A stretch of DNA of 46,643 nucleotides, from positions 1 to 46,643 of the forward strand of contig REER01000055.1 in NCBI GenBank assembly GCA_007694945.1. Reading direction: 5' to 3'. Both the position numbers and the translations under genes were made by a program. The number at the start of each line of letters is the position of its first letter. The stretch's first letter is position 1. This document shows, piece by piece, positions 15,940 to 26,804 of this stretch. The notes below the pieces were generated by a model. The model worked only from the letters and a program-made list of their open reading frames with translations. It ran no database searches and was not told the origin of the DNA. Source of the stretch: Paracoccaceae bacterium. GTDB taxonomy: Bacteria > Pseudomonadota > Alphaproteobacteria > Rhodobacterales > Rhodobacteraceae.

Positions 15940-16975
15940 ATGAGCAAGGCGCACTCGCTTTCCGATCTGTCGCGACATCTGGGCCTGTCCCCGGCAACCG
16001 TTTCGCGGGCCTTGGCGCAGCATGAGGCCATCGCCCTGAAGACTCTCAAACGTGTCGCCAAGGCGGCACAGGACCTCGGCTATGTTCCCAACCGCGCCGC
16101 GCAGGCTCTTGCATCGGGACGGTCTGGTTATGCAGGCTTTTTGCTGCCGCTGCGGGGTCGCGGGCTGGCGGATCCCTTTCTTGGCGAATTCGTCAGCGGT
16201 CTGACTGAAGGCTTCACTGCAAAAGGTGTCGAGTTGTTGCTATCCGCAGTGCCCCCGAGAGGGCTCCGAACTGCACCAATTGGAGAGCCTTGTAACATCG
16301 GGGCGCGTCGATGGCATCGTGCTCAGCCGGATCGAACAGGATGATCCCCGCGTGGCCCGACTGCAAGCGCGCGGGTTCCCCTTCGTCGCGCATGGCAGAA
16401 ACGGCACGGATGACACCAGCTATTGCTGGCTGGATACGGACGGGCGCGCGGCCTTTGCCGATGCGTTTGAACTGCTCTACGGCCTCGGCCATCGTCGTTT
16501 CGGCCTGCTGAGCATCGATGATCCACTGACATTCCGGATTCTGCGCGAGGACGGGATGCGCAATGCGTTTGATGGCAAGGGCGACCCCGGCTTGTCGCTG
16601 TGCCATGTATCTTGCGCACGTTATGATCCTGAAGGACGCCCGCGGACAATCTCGACACTGCTGGACGGTCCGGACCGACCAACCGCCGTGCTGGCCGTTG
16701 CTGACGGTCTCGCGATCGAACTCATGGCTGCGGCCCAGGCGCGCGGACTGTCAATACCCGAGGATCTGTCGGTCATCGGCTTCGACAATATCCCTGCAGC
16801 CGCGCATGTCACGCCCGGCCTGACCACATTTGATGCCCGCATTGCAGATTGTGCTTCTGAACTGGCTGCAATGCTGCTGGCGCGGATTGCCGCGCCCGAC
16901 CAGCCGCATGTTTCGCGGCTTCTGACGCCGCAACTGGTCTTGCGGCACTCGCACGGGCCCGCGCCGCGGGCGTAG
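15940..16975 (+). pseudogene. LacI-family regulator, frameshifted
   Basis: The N-terminal frame (from 15940, GGGAGG ribosome site) encodes the LacI HTH (LSDLSRHLGLSPATVSRALAQHEAI, YVPNRAAQALASGRSG) and the start of the sugar-binding core. Near 16250-16254 a run of five C shifts the frame. Removing one C joins ...LLLSAVP to REGSELHQLESLVTSGRVDGIVLSR. The second frame then continues to LSVIGFDNIPAAAHVTPGLTTF and the stop at 16975. So a full-length regulator (about 345 residues) is broken by a +1 shift. Three neighbours downstream are also damaged, which argues for true decay rather than a read error. Confidence 0.8.
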
Positions 16976-17007
16976 CCTACAAGACTTCATAACGGGAGGA
17001 AGACCAC

Positions 17008-17510
17008 ATTAAATCCAAACTGAAACCTGCCTTTCTTGCGAGTGCAAGCGCTTTAATCTCGACATCACTTGCTGCCGAAACCCTGTTCTGGCCCACTCAG
17101 GCGCGCCCCATCGAAGAAAACTCAGGCGATGCGCGAACAGGTGCTCGCAGGCTTTGACGGGGACGTGACATTCGAGCCCTCGGACGAAGGGCCGTGGCAG
17201 ACGCGGCTCGAGGCCGAGATGCAGGCCGGTTCGGGGCGGATCGGGGTCTTGGGCGCGCTCCATGGCAATTTCAGCCCGCCGGTCGATGGGCTGGCGGATC
17301 TGTCCGAGATTGACGTGAGCGCGGTCGCGCCGGGCTTTGTCGAGCTGGGGCGGCTCGAGACGGATGAGCAGAAATACATCCCCTGGATGCAGGCGAGTTT
17401 CGTGATGGCCGCGCATCGCGATGCGTTGGAATACCTGCCCGAGGGGGCGGATCTGATGGCGCTGAACTATGACGAGCAGATCGCATGGGGGGCCAATATC
17501 CACGAAGCGA
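17008..17510 (+). pseudogene. Sugar ABC transporter substrate-binding protein remnant
   Basis: A GGGAGGA ribosome site at 16994-17000 is followed by ATT instead of ATG at 17008. It then encodes KSKLKPAFLASASALISTSLAAETLF, a plausible signal peptide. The frame is lost in an AAAA run at 17117-17120; removing one A gives PIEETQAMREQVLAGFDGDVTFEP. The second frame continues ([35 protein letters not shown]) up to about 17510. There it runs directly into the middle of an ATPase gene. About two thirds of the protein is missing. Family: extracellular solute-binding protein type 1 (COG1653). It is clearly non-functional. Confidence 0.75.
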
Positions 17511-18357
17511 CCGGCGGGTGGATCACCTGCCCCCGCGCGAGCGCGGGATTGCCATGGTGTTCCAGAATTACGCTGTGTTCCCGCATCTCACGGTCTTCGA
17601 GAATATCGCCTTTGGCCTGCGCATGGCGAAGCCGCCGCAGGCCGAGGTCACGCGGCGGGTCACGCGCACTGCCGAGTTGATGCATATCTAACAGTTGCTC
17701 AAGCGCTACTCGGGCGAGCTTTCAGGCGGACAGCGCCAGCGGGTTGCTGTGGCGCGGGCGCTGGCGATGGAGCCGGACGTGATCCTGATGGATGAGCCGC
17801 TCTCGAACCTGGATGCGCTCTTGCGGCTGGAGATGCGGGCCGAGTTGAAGGGCGTGCTGGCAGAGTCCAAGACCACTACCAATTACGTCACCCATGATCA
17901 GGTCGAGACGAGGTCGCTCGCCGACCGTATCAGAGTGATGAACGGCGGTTATATCGTGCAGGCCGACCGGCCCACGCAGGTCTATCGCAACCCCGCCGCG
18001 CGGTTTGTGGGCAGCTTCATCGGCAACCCGCCGATGGATTTACTGCCCGCGAAGCGCAGCGAGAACGGGCGCTGGCATGTCGCCGGGCAGGATTTCGATG
18101 GCCCGGACACCGCCGCCGCCGAATTTGCCATCCGCCCATAGGACATACACCCGGCCGAGGCCGGGCTGGAGGCCGAGGTGCGCGTGGTCGAACCGCTAGG
18201 GCCCCATACGCTGATCACCGCGGAGGTGGCGGGCAAGCCCTTCCGCGCGGTGCTGGAAAGCGACCGTGCCATCGCGCCGGGTGAGGTCATCACCCTAGCC
18301 CCGATCCCCGACCGCATCCGCTGGTTCGATCCTGAAACTCAAAAGGCCATCGCATGA
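17511..18357 (+). pseudogene. UgpC/MalK-type ABC ATPase remnant
   Basis: The reading frame enters at [26 protein letters not shown], so Walker A and about 70 N-terminal residues are gone. The signature [15 protein letters not shown], Walker [14 protein letters not shown] and the H-loop YVTHDQVE remain. Two in-frame stops interrupt it (TAA 17689-17691 and TAG 18139-18141). The C-terminal TOBE region (VRVVEPLGPHTLITAEVAGKPF) runs to TGA 18355-18357. The fusion to the binding-protein remnant implies a deletion that removed the rest of that gene, the two permeases and the ATPase N-terminus. The final stop overlaps the next ATG. Confidence 0.8.
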
Positions 18358-19240
18358 GTGACGCGTTACATTCTGCTGCCATCGAGATCCTGAAGATCAA
18401 TGATCGCGGCAGTTATACTGTGCCCACCAAGGGGCTCTACCCCTTCCAGTGGAACTGGGATTCCTGCCTGACCGCGCTCGGCCAGCGCCATTTCCACCCG
18501 GGTCGCGCGCTGACCGAGATCAAAACGCTGTTCGCGCATCAATGGCCCTGCGGCATGGTCCCGCATATCATCTTTCACGCGCTCGATGAGGGCTATTTTT
18601 TTCCGGTCCCGATATCTGGGATTGCCGCCGCCCCATGCCCACCAGCGGCATCACGCAATCGCCGATGGCTGGATTTGCGCTGAAACGTCTGCTGGACAGC
18701 GCGCCGGACCTGCGCGCCAAGGCGCGGCCGTTGCTGGCGCAGATCACCGCTTGGCATCGCTGGTTTCACGCGACCCGTGATCCGCAGGGTACAGGGCTGG
18801 TCGCGATCATTCATCCGTGGGAATCCGGGCGCGACAATTCGGTGGATTGGGATAGGCCCTTCGAGCGCGTGCCGACCGAGGGCATCACCCCCTATACGCG
18901 GCGCGACGCGCAGCATGCCGACCCTGCCCGCCGCCCGACCAAAGAGCAATACGGCCGGTATATCTGGCTTGTGGAGCGTTTTCGGGACCTTGGCTGGCAG
19001 ACCGAGAAGTTGCACGACGCCTCACCCTTTCAGGTGATTGATCCCGGCTTCAATGCGATCCCGATCCGCTCTTGTCTGGACTTGGCCGATCTGGCGGATG
19101 CGCTTGTAGAGCCAGAACTGGCACAGGAAAGCCGCAACATGGCCGAAAGGGGGCTGGCGGCGCTCTCCAGCCTGTGGTCGGAGGGCCGTGGCCAGTATCT
19201 CTGCCTTGACCGTGTGACGGGGGAGGTAGTGGGAGGATAG
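18354..19240 (+). pseudogene. GH63-like glycosidase (mannosyl/glucosylglycerate hydrolase type), frameshifted and truncated
   Basis: ATG 18354 opens MSDALHSAAIEILKINDRG followed by YTVPTKGLYPFQWNWDSCLTALG and WPCGMVPHIIFH. This is the N-terminal part of the (alpha/alpha)6 catalytic domain of GH63-like hydrolases of compatible-solute glycosides. A run of seven T at 18596-18602 breaks the frame. In the next frame GPDIWDCRRPMPTSGITQSP and WESGRDNSVDWDRPFE continue the family pattern, then YIWLVERF...FQVIDPGFNAIPI up to TAG 19238-19240. The C-terminal part is absent. With the LacI, binding protein and ATPase remnants it records a lost osmolyte-glycoside utilisation operon. Confidence 0.75.
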
Positions 19241-19621
19241 GCGAAGCGTTCATCACCCCCGAGGCGTATCACCTGATCCGCAGTCCTTGCATTACGAAGA
19301 CGCGGCTCAGGAGCCAAACCCGTCGCAGCCCGTCATGCCATTTCGCGCGATTTCGCATCATTAAACTTCAGAAATCCAATATTTTAGCGCGGCTTGCCCT
19401 ACCCTGTCATTTCCATCGTGGCTGGGCTGCCAGACAAAAGATATGCGCACGGGCACCGAGAAGCTCCAGGCGTTACGCTTGCTAACGCCAGCCCGTCACC
19501 GCCACGGCTGCATTCGAGATTAAGGCCGCAGCAACTCCAGCGTCGCCTTGGCGCGCATCGATCTGGACTGACGCGCCACATCACCTTGACTCGGCTCTGA
19601 CGGTCGGCTCAAGCTTTGCAT
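19241..19621. other. Intergenic region between the decayed operon and rpoN
   Basis: About 380 bp. The first 50 bases probably still belong to the decayed glycosidase (GEAFITPEAYHLIRSP in one frame). The rest shows no supported gene. An inverted GCTTG/CAAGC-type match near 19478 is weak. The rpoN promoter must lie here but no clear -35/-10 pair was found. Confidence 0.35.
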
Positions 19622-20968
19622 ATGCAAGCGACCACGCGACAGCATCTGGAAATGCACCCGACGCGACGCCTTGCCATGACCGGGGCGTTACGTCAGGCCA
19701 TCGATTTTCTCAAGATCGACAATCTCGCCCTCAGCCGTCGACTCAGGACCATGGCGCAGACGAACCCCGCGCTTGTCCTGAACACGTTACCGCCACCAGC
19801 CCCCAATGATCCCGTGCCTGCCCAGCCTGCAACGGCGCCACCTGCTGGAACCGACCTGACGCAGACGCGCCTCGCGGCACCTGATGCGAGCCTGCGTGCG
19901 CATGTGGCGACCGAGATCGGACTTGCCTTTCGCAGCACCGAGGAAACCCGTATCGCCAGCATCATTGCGGAAGCGCTGGAGCCAACCGGCTGGCTGGGCG
20001 AGTCACTTGGTGTATTGGCGGCGCGTGCAGAATGCTCCCTTACCGAAGCCGAGCGTATTCTGGCGCGGCTGCAACAGATCGAACCCGCCGGGATTTTCGC
20101 GCGCGATCTGGCCGAATGCCTCCGGCTTCAGGCGCACGAGCGCGGGATACTCAGCCCGGCCATGGATATGCTGCTGGCCCATCTCGACCTGATCGCACGT
20201 GGCAAGATCGACACTCTGGCAGAGCTTTGCGCCACAAGCTCAACTGAGATTCTTGCGTTGATCAGCAGGATCCGCAGCCTCGACCCGAAGCCCGGGCTTG
20301 TCTTTGCCCCCGACGACGCGCCGATCCGCCCGCCAGACGTGATCATCGAACGCACCGGAGAGAATGGCTGGCGGATCGAACTGAACAAGTCTACCGCCCC
20401 AGAGATCACCCTGCGCACGGGTACTGAAGGCATTGGCAGCGAGGCCGCATTCGAGGCCGCGCGCGATGAGGCGCGCTGGATTATGCGCGCGGTATCACGG
20501 CGCAATGCCACTGTGCTGAAAGTGGTTGGCGCAGTAATCGCGCTGCAATCGGAGTATCTGGAGAAGGGTGTCGCGGGGCTGCGACCATTGACCCGCGCAC
20601 AGGCCGCAGACAAGGCAGGCTTGCATGAAACCACTGTCGGACGAGTGGCCAATGCGATCCTCGTGCAGACGCCTAAAGGCACTGTGCCGCTCGCGCGGTT
20701 CTTCAGCGCTGCTCTGAAAGGCGCTGGAGATGCCGAGGAGGTGTCTGCAGAACGTGTCCGCCTGCGCCTGCGTGAACTGATCGAAGCCGAAAATCCTGAG
20801 GCGCCTCTCAACGACGCGGCGCTGGCAGAAAACCTCGGCACCGAGGGCATCCAGGTTGCCCGGCGCACAATCGCCAAATATCGCGACGCCATGGGCCTTG
20901 CATCGTCGCGCGCCCGCCGCGTCAGATACCGGACAACCCGACAGATGCAGCGCGCAGACAATGAGTGA
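19622..20968 (+). CDS. rpoN: RNA polymerase sigma-54 factor (paralog)
   Basis: 448 residues from ATG 19622. Region I is recognisable (HPTRRLAMTGALRQAIDFLKIDNLALSRRL). Region II is short and Pro/Ala-rich. The core-binding domain (IIAEALEPTGWLGESL, RLQQIEPAGIFARDLAECLRLQ) is followed by the DNA-binding HTH (HETTVGRVANAILVQTPKGTVPL) and the RpoN box ARRTIAKYRDAMGLASSRARR. Sigma-54 opens -24/-12 promoters only with an AAA+ activator. Such a promoter lies 130 bp downstream and a second at 29034, and an activator is encoded at 27898. It is somewhat shorter than most RpoN proteins. Location away from usual housekeeping neighbours suggests a second, dedicated copy. Confidence 0.92.
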   Translation: MQATTRQHLEMHPTRRLAMTGALRQAIDFLKIDNLALSRRLRTMAQTNPALVLNTLPPPAPNDPVPAQPATAPPAGTDLTQTRLAAPDASLRAHVATEIGLAFRSTEETRIASIIAEALEPTGWLGESLGVLAARAECSLTEAERILARLQQIEPAGIFARDLAECLRLQAHERGILSPAMDMLLAHLDLIARGKIDTLAELCATSSTEILALISRIRSLDPKPGLVFAPDDAPIRPPDVIIERTGENGWRIELNKSTAPEITLRTGTEGIGSEAAFEAARDEARWIMRAVSRRNATVLKVVGAVIALQSEYLEKGVAGLRPLTRAQAADKAGLHETTVGRVANAILVQTPKGTVPLARFFSAALKGAGDAEEVSAERVRLRLRELIEAENPEAPLNDAALAENLGTEGIQVARRTIAKYRDAMGLASSRARRVRYRTTRQMQRADNE

Positions 20969-20981
20969 AAATCCACGCCGC

Positions 20982-20996
20982 CGCGTGTAACACGCG
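20982..20996. promoter_or_regulatory. Candidate activator site (UAS), palindrome CGCGTGTAACACGCG
   Basis: A perfect 15-bp dyad 14 bp after the rpoN stop, with its centre 121 bp upstream of the -12 element of the sigma-54 promoter at 21096. That is a normal distance for an enhancer site of a sigma-54 activator. A related dyad (GCGTG-N3-CAC) occurs ahead of the second sigma-54 promoter. Confidence 0.55.
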
Positions 20997-21095
20997 CAAT
21001 GCGGCAATATCTCGATGGTTTCGAATTACCGGCGCTCTATCGACAAAGTTCTGTTTTTGTTTGTGAATTTTTCTTCGACACCCGCGCCGAATTTT

Positions 21096-21111
21096 TGGCA
21101 TGAATGCTGCA
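21096..21111 (+). promoter_or_regulatory. Sigma-54 (-24/-12) promoter of the peptide-transport operon
   Basis: TGGCATGAATGCTGCA matches TGGCACG-N4-TTGCA with the essential GG and GC in exact spacing; only two non-essential positions differ. Transcription should start near 21122, giving a leader of about 77 nt before ATG 21199. Confidence 0.8.
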
Positions 21112-21121
21112 AGAGATTGGT

Positions 21122-21142
21122 GCAGGTGTTCCACGCACCTGC
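21122..21142 (+). other. 5'-leader hairpin of the transporter mRNA
   Basis: GCAGGTG-TTCCACG-CACCTGC forms a perfect 7-bp stem beginning at the predicted transcription start. It may protect the 5' end of the transcript. Role inferred. Confidence 0.4.
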
Positions 21143-21198
21143 CGTTCAACCCGGTCGGCCACTATGGTCGGCAGGAGCAACAGGGAGACCTCGGAAAT

Positions 21199-22734
21199 AT
21201 GAAAGTCATACACCGAACTATTGTCGCTTCGGCCATTGCACTCTGTATGGCCCCGGCCGTCCAGGCACAGGAGCTGGTTGTCGGTTTTACCCGCGATGCA
21301 GACACGCTGGACCCGGCCAACCATCGGAACCGTGAGACGGAAACGATCATCCGCAACATCTATGACGGCATCCTGACCCGCGCTTCGGATATGCAGATTC
21401 ACCCCGAAATCGCGGAGAGCTACACGCAAGTCTCGCCGACCGTCTATGATTTCACCATCCGCTCGGGCATCACCTTCCATGACGGCTCCAGCCTGACCGT
21501 GGAAGATGTGAAATTCACGCTCGACCGGGTGATCCTCGAAGGCGGGATGGGCGATGGTCAGACCAGCCCGCGCGGCAGTCTGCTGGGGCCTGTCGAGTCG
21601 GTCGAGATTGTCGATGACAGCACCATTCGCATAACACTGAGCGAGCCGTGGCCTCTGCTGCCCGCGATGCTGCCGCATCAGCAGATCGTCTCGCAAGCTC
21701 ATGTCGAGGAAGTTGGCTCGGCTGGGATGGCCACGCAGGCGATGGGCGCGGGCCCCTTCCGTCTGGCGGACTGGCGACGTGGCGACTCGGTCATTCTCGA
21801 AAGATTTGACGACTATTACGGTGGCGCCACTGGCATTCCCGAAGCTGGCCCTGCCTGTGTCGAGCGTGTGATCTTCCAGGTCATCCCGGAATCGGCCTCG
21901 CGCGTGGCCGCGCTGCTCTCGGGCGATGTGCATATCATCAACGAGTTGCCGCCGCATTCAATGAATCAGGTCGAGAACAGCCCCAATGCGCAGGTCATGA
22001 CCGTCAATGGCACGCGCAGCTTCTTCCTTGCGATGAACAATGAAGGCGACATCTTCGATGATGTCCGTGTGCGTCAGGCCGTGGCCCATGCGATTGACCG
22101 TGATCTCATCATCGACCGAATCCTCGGCGGCACGGCGACCAAGATCGACGGCATCATGAGCCCCGATGCCTTCGGCAAGAACCCCGATCTGCCCGAGTAT
22201 GAATTCAACCCGGAACGGTCGCGCGAGCTTCTGGCCGAGGCGGGCTACCCAGACGGAATCTCGGTCACGCTCGACACCGAGGGTGCGCTGCGCGACACGG
22301 CCGAGGCGATTGCCTCGCTCATGACCAATGCCGGGATCACGACACGGGTGCAAGTGGGCGAAGGCACGCTTCTGACCCAGAAATGGCGCACACAGGGCGG
22401 CGAGAAGGAGGGCGACATGTATCTGACCTCCTGGGGCAACTCGACGCTCGATCCGTTCGACATCTTCGTGCCGACGCACCGTACCAATGATCGCGGCAAT
22501 TCGGCCGGCTATTCCAACCCCGAACTCGATGCGCTTCTCGACGAGGCCGGGGCCGAGCTGGACCGCGAGCGCCGTGGGGAACTCTACCAGCAGGCAGAAG
22601 CCCTCGTGAATGCCGAAGTGCCCTATGTCTATCTCTGGGTGCCACAGGATATCTACGGCGTCTCGACCCGGCTGAGCAACTGGTCGCCCAGCCCTGACAG
22701 CCGCATCAATCTGCATCGGGCCTGCCTCGACTGA
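21199..22734 (+). CDS. Peptide/opine-type ABC transporter substrate-binding protein (SBP_bac_5)
   Basis: 511 residues. A signal peptide (MKVIHRTIVASAIALCMAPAVQAQ) precedes a family-5 binding protein: LVVGFTRDADTLDPANHRNRETETIIRNIYDGIL, then the conserved ITFHDGSSLTVEDVKFTLDRV, and later VRQAVAHAIDRDLII. This family binds di- and oligopeptides, and also opines, nickel chelates and other small ligands. It is the first gene of the operon behind a sigma-54 promoter, followed by two permeases and two ATPases. A strong hairpin follows the stop, as is common after binding-protein genes that need higher expression. Ligand unknown. Confidence 0.88.
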   Translation: MKVIHRTIVASAIALCMAPAVQAQELVVGFTRDADTLDPANHRNRETETIIRNIYDGILTRASDMQIHPEIAESYTQVSPTVYDFTIRSGITFHDGSSLTVEDVKFTLDRVILEGGMGDGQTSPRGSLLGPVESVEIVDDSTIRITLSEPWPLLPAMLPHQQIVSQAHVEEVGSAGMATQAMGAGPFRLADWRRGDSVILERFDDYYGGATGIPEAGPACVERVIFQVIPESASRVAALLSGDVHIINELPPHSMNQVENSPNAQVMTVNGTRSFFLAMNNEGDIFDDVRVRQAVAHAIDRDLIIDRILGGTATKIDGIMSPDAFGKNPDLPEYEFNPERSRELLAEAGYPDGISVTLDTEGALRDTAEAIASLMTNAGITTRVQVGEGTLLTQKWRTQGGEKEGDMYLTSWGNSTLDPFDIFVPTHRTNDRGNSAGYSNPELDALLDEAGAELDRERRGELYQQAEALVNAEVPYVYLWVPQDIYGVSTRLSNWSPSPDSRINLHRACLD

Positions 22735-22745
22735 CCCGATATCAT

Positions 22746-22775
22746 CGCCGCGGGGCAAGAGATTGCCCTGCGGCG
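22746..22775 (+). other. Intercistronic stem-loop after the binding-protein gene
   Basis: CGCCGC-G-GGGCAA-GAGA-TTGCCC-T-GCGGCG gives a 12-pair stem with one G/T position and a GAGA loop, without a T tract. This is typical of mRNA-stabilising hairpins that raise binding-protein levels relative to the downstream permeases. Confidence 0.5.
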
Positions 22776-22873
22776 CGCATTGCCGCACTGTGCACCTTCG
22801 CTGTAGACCGGGATCTGTCAAAGACAGGCGCGGTCGCGCGTCGCCGCTTGCTCTTGCCCCCCCGGAGACCGGC

Positions 22874-23887
22874 ATGACCTTTACCAGATTTCTCGAACGC
22901 CTCCTGCAATTGATCCCAGTGCTGCTGGGGGTGAGCGTGATCGTCTTTGTGATGATGGCTCTGACCCCGGGCGACCCTGTCCAGATCATGATCGGCGACC
23001 AGATCGTGACACCCGAGCAGGAAGCCCAGATGCGCCGCGATCTCGGCCTCGACAGGCCGGTGGTTGAGCGTTTCTTTGTCTTTCTGGGCAATGCCTTGCA
23101 ATTCGACTTCGGTCAGAGCTTCTACCATCGCCGCCCGGTTGCCGAGGTAATCCTCGAGCGCCTGCCTGCAACCATCGAACTCACTGTCGTCGCCATGCTG
23201 ATCGCGCTGTTCACGGCGATCCCGCTGGGCGTGTTGGCCGCTGTGCGCAAGAATTCGATTTTCGACCGGATCGCGACAGTCGGCGGGCTCCTCGGCGTTT
23301 CGCTGCCGGGCTTCTGGTTCGGCATCCTGCTGTTGATGCTCTTTGCAGTGCATCTCAACCTCTTGCCGGTGGCCGGCCGGATCAATTATGGCATCAGCCA
23401 GGGCATAACCCCCTATACGCATTTCCTGCTGATCGACACGCTGCTCAATGGCCGGTTTGACGCCTTCCGCAACGCGCTCGCCCATATCATCCTGCCCGCC
23501 ATCACCCTGGGCCTGCCGATGACGGCGATCCTGATGCGGGTGACGCGCACGGCCATGCTCGAAGTGCTACGCGCAGATTATGTGACCTTCGCGCAGGCCA
23601 AGGGTCTGAGCCGGCAGCGCATCCTCTGGCGCCATGCGCTCAAGAACGCGCTGATCCCGACCGTATCGGTTGCCGCCATTGAAACCGGCAGCCTGCTGGG
23701 CGGGAACATGATCATCGAGACGGTCTTCGGTTGGCCCGGTCTGGGGCGGCTCGTGGTCGAGAGCATCTTCGTGCGCAACTACCCGCTCGTGCAGGCCGCG
23801 GTGCTGCTCTACGCGGTCATCTATGTGATGCTGAATTTCTTCGCCGATATTCTCTACACAATTCTCAACCCACGGGTGAAGCTGTGA
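22874..23887 (+). CDS. ABC transporter permease, DppB type
   Basis: 337 residues with six or so membrane helices. The DppB/OppB pattern is clear: LIPVLLGVSVIVFVMMALTPGDP at the N-terminus, FGQSFYHRRPVAEVILERLPATIEL in the first loop and the EAA-type loop YVTFAQAKGLSRQRILWRHALKNALIP. ATG 22874 has a GGAGA ribosome site, whereas the longer upstream frame crosses the intercistronic hairpin. It overlaps the next gene by 4 bases (GTGA), so the two permeases are translationally coupled. Confidence 0.92.
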   Translation: MTFTRFLERLLQLIPVLLGVSVIVFVMMALTPGDPVQIMIGDQIVTPEQEAQMRRDLGLDRPVVERFFVFLGNALQFDFGQSFYHRRPVAEVILERLPATIELTVVAMLIALFTAIPLGVLAAVRKNSIFDRIATVGGLLGVSLPGFWFGILLLMLFAVHLNLLPVAGRINYGISQGITPYTHFLLIDTLLNGRFDAFRNALAHIILPAITLGLPMTAILMRVTRTAMLEVLRADYVTFAQAKGLSRQRILWRHALKNALIPTVSVAAIETGSLLGGNMIIETVFGWPGLGRLVVESIFVRNYPLVQAAVLLYAVIYVMLNFFADILYTILNPRVKL

Positions 23888-24777
23888 GCGTCAGCGAACA
23901 ATCCGCACCAGTCGCTGCAGAGTCCCTATTCCGGCGCAACATGGCGGCCTTTGTCGAGAACCGCCTTGCTTTCGGGTCGGCGATCGTGGTGGTGCTCTTC
24001 GTGCTCATGGCGATCTTTGCACCATGGATCGCGCCGAATGATCCCTATGCCACAAACCTATTCTTCCGGCTGCAACCCCCTGTCTGGATGGAGGGCGGCG
24101 AGTGGGCCTATCCGCTCGGGGCCGATGCGCTGGGCCGCTGTATCCTGTCTCGCATCATCTATGGCGCTCGGATCTCGATCTTCATCGGTGCGGCAGTGAT
24201 CCTTGTTGCCACCACCATCGGCATTCTTGCCGGGCTCGCTGCGGGCTATCTGCGCGGCTGGGTTGATGTGGTGATCTCGCGGCTGGTCGATATCCTGCTG
24301 GGCTTTCCCTATCTGATCTTCGCCATCGGCCTGATGGCCATGATGGGGCCGGGGCTGGGGAACATCATCCTCGCGCTGGCCTACAAGGAGTGGGTCATCC
24401 CCTGCCGAGTGGTGCGCGGCGAAACGCTGGTCACGCGCGAGTTGGAATATGTCGAAGCCGCCCGCGCGCTCGGGGCCTCGGGGCGCCATATCATGCTGCG
24501 CGAGATCCTGCCCAATATCCTGTCGCCGGTGATCGTGGTCGCCACGATCCGCATGGCGCATGTGATCATTCTCGAAGCCTCGCTCTCGTTCCTTGGCCTT
24601 GGCGTGCAGCCGCCAACAGCCTCCTGGGGAGCGATGGTCGCTGATGGCCGCGCCTTCATTCTGGAAAGCTGGTGGGTTTCCACCTTCCCCGGCCTTGCGA
24701 TCCTGCTGCTGGTGCTGGCGATCAACGTGGCCAGCCAGGGCCTTCGCGACGCCTTTGACCCGAGGTTCACCGAATGA
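23884..24777 (+). CDS. ABC transporter permease, DppC type
   Basis: 297 residues starting at GTG 23884, which overlaps the dppB-type stop. It has an N-terminal OppC region (FRRNMAAFVENRLAFGSAIVVVLFVLMAIFAPWIAP) and the ADALGRCILSRIIYGARISIFIG segment characteristic of DppC. The EAA loop is EYVEAARALGASGRHIMLREILPNI. About six membrane helices. Its stop overlaps the next start (ATGA). Confidence 0.92.
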   Translation: MSVSEQSAPVAAESLFRRNMAAFVENRLAFGSAIVVVLFVLMAIFAPWIAPNDPYATNLFFRLQPPVWMEGGEWAYPLGADALGRCILSRIIYGARISIFIGAAVILVATTIGILAGLAAGYLRGWVDVVISRLVDILLGFPYLIFAIGLMAMMGPGLGNIILALAYKEWVIPCRVVRGETLVTRELEYVEAARALGASGRHIMLREILPNILSPVIVVATIRMAHVIILEASLSFLGLGVQPPTASWGAMVADGRAFILESWWVSTFPGLAILLLVLAINVASQGLRDAFDPRFTE

Positions 24778-25781
24778 GCGATGACATCCTTCTTGAAGTG
24801 CGCGGATTGCGCACAGTGTTCGACACCCGCTCGGGACAGGTCTGTGCCGTGGACGGCGTGGACGTGACCGTGACGCGGGGGGAATGCCTTGGTATTGTGG
24901 GCGAATCCGGCTCCGGAAAGTCGGTCACATTTGCCTCGGTAATGGGGCTGGTGCGCTCGCCGGGCCGGATCGAGGCGGGCGAGATCGTATTTGACGGGAC
25001 AGATCTGCGCAAGCTCTCGCCCCGGAAGATGCAGGCGCTGCGCGGGCGTGACATCGCGATGACGATGCAAGACGCGCTCACGGCCCTGAACCCGGCGCTT
25101 ACCGTGGGCGAACAGCTTGCCGAGATGCTCGAGGCCCATGACGATGATCTGCCGCGCCGCCGCGGTGCGCGGCGTGCGGCCATTCAGGCCCGCTCGGTCG
25201 AAATGTTGACACTGGTCGGCATCCCCTCGGCCGGGGATCGGCTGCGCCAGTATCCGCATGAATTCTCGGGCGGAATGCGACAGCGGATCATGATCGCCAT
25301 CGCGCTCGCCTCCAAGCCGCGCCTGCTGATCGCGGATGAACCTACCACGGCGCTGGATGTCACGATTCAGGCGCAGGTTCTGGAACTCATCTCGAAGCTG
25401 CGCGCAGAGCTTGGCATGAGCGTGGTGCTCATCACACATGATCTGGGCGTCGTGGCCGAGCATTGCGACCGCGTGATGGTCATGTATGCCGGTCAGGTGG
25501 TTGAGGAAGGCCCGACAGCACGGGTCATCCGCGACCCGCGCCATCCCTACACGCGCGGACTTCTGGCCTCGATCCCCCGCCCGGCTTTGCGCGGCCAGCC
25601 GATCCGCCCTATCGATGGGCAGGTGCCCGATCTTGTCGATCTGCCACCACAATGCCGCTTCCTTGATCGCTGCCCGGAGGCCGGCGAGGCGTGCCGCCAT
25701 CTGATCGACATGCATCCGGCAGGCCCTGCGCGCCGCGCGCGCTGCATCCGTATCGCCGTTCCAGAGACAGAAAAGGCCTGA
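24774..25781 (+). CDS. ABC transporter ATPase, DppD type
   Basis: 335 residues. Walker [10 protein letters not shown], signature [17 protein letters not shown] and Walker [19 protein letters not shown] are all present. The C-terminal oligopeptide-ATPase extension carries the Cys motif [14 protein letters not shown]. It pairs with the DppF-type ATPase encoded 3 bp downstream to form the asymmetric motor of a peptide-type importer. Confidence 0.93.
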   Translation: MSDDILLEVRGLRTVFDTRSGQVCAVDGVDVTVTRGECLGIVGESGSGKSVTFASVMGLVRSPGRIEAGEIVFDGTDLRKLSPRKMQALRGRDIAMTMQDALTALNPALTVGEQLAEMLEAHDDDLPRRRGARRAAIQARSVEMLTLVGIPSAGDRLRQYPHEFSGGMRQRIMIAIALASKPRLLIADEPTTALDVTIQAQVLELISKLRAELGMSVVLITHDLGVVAEHCDRVMVMYAGQVVEEGPTARVIRDPRHPYTRGLLASIPRPALRGQPIRPIDGQVPDLVDLPPQCRFLDRCPEAGEACRHLIDMHPAGPARRARCIRIAVPETEKA

Positions 25782-25784
25782 GCC

Positions 25785-26800
<1,016 letters not shown>

Positions 26801-26804
<4 letters not shown>

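Noticed and set aside
17046-17053. AAGCGCTT word resembling the LacI core at 15898
   Set aside because: It lies inside the signal-peptide coding region of the decayed binding protein, so it is more likely codons than an operator.
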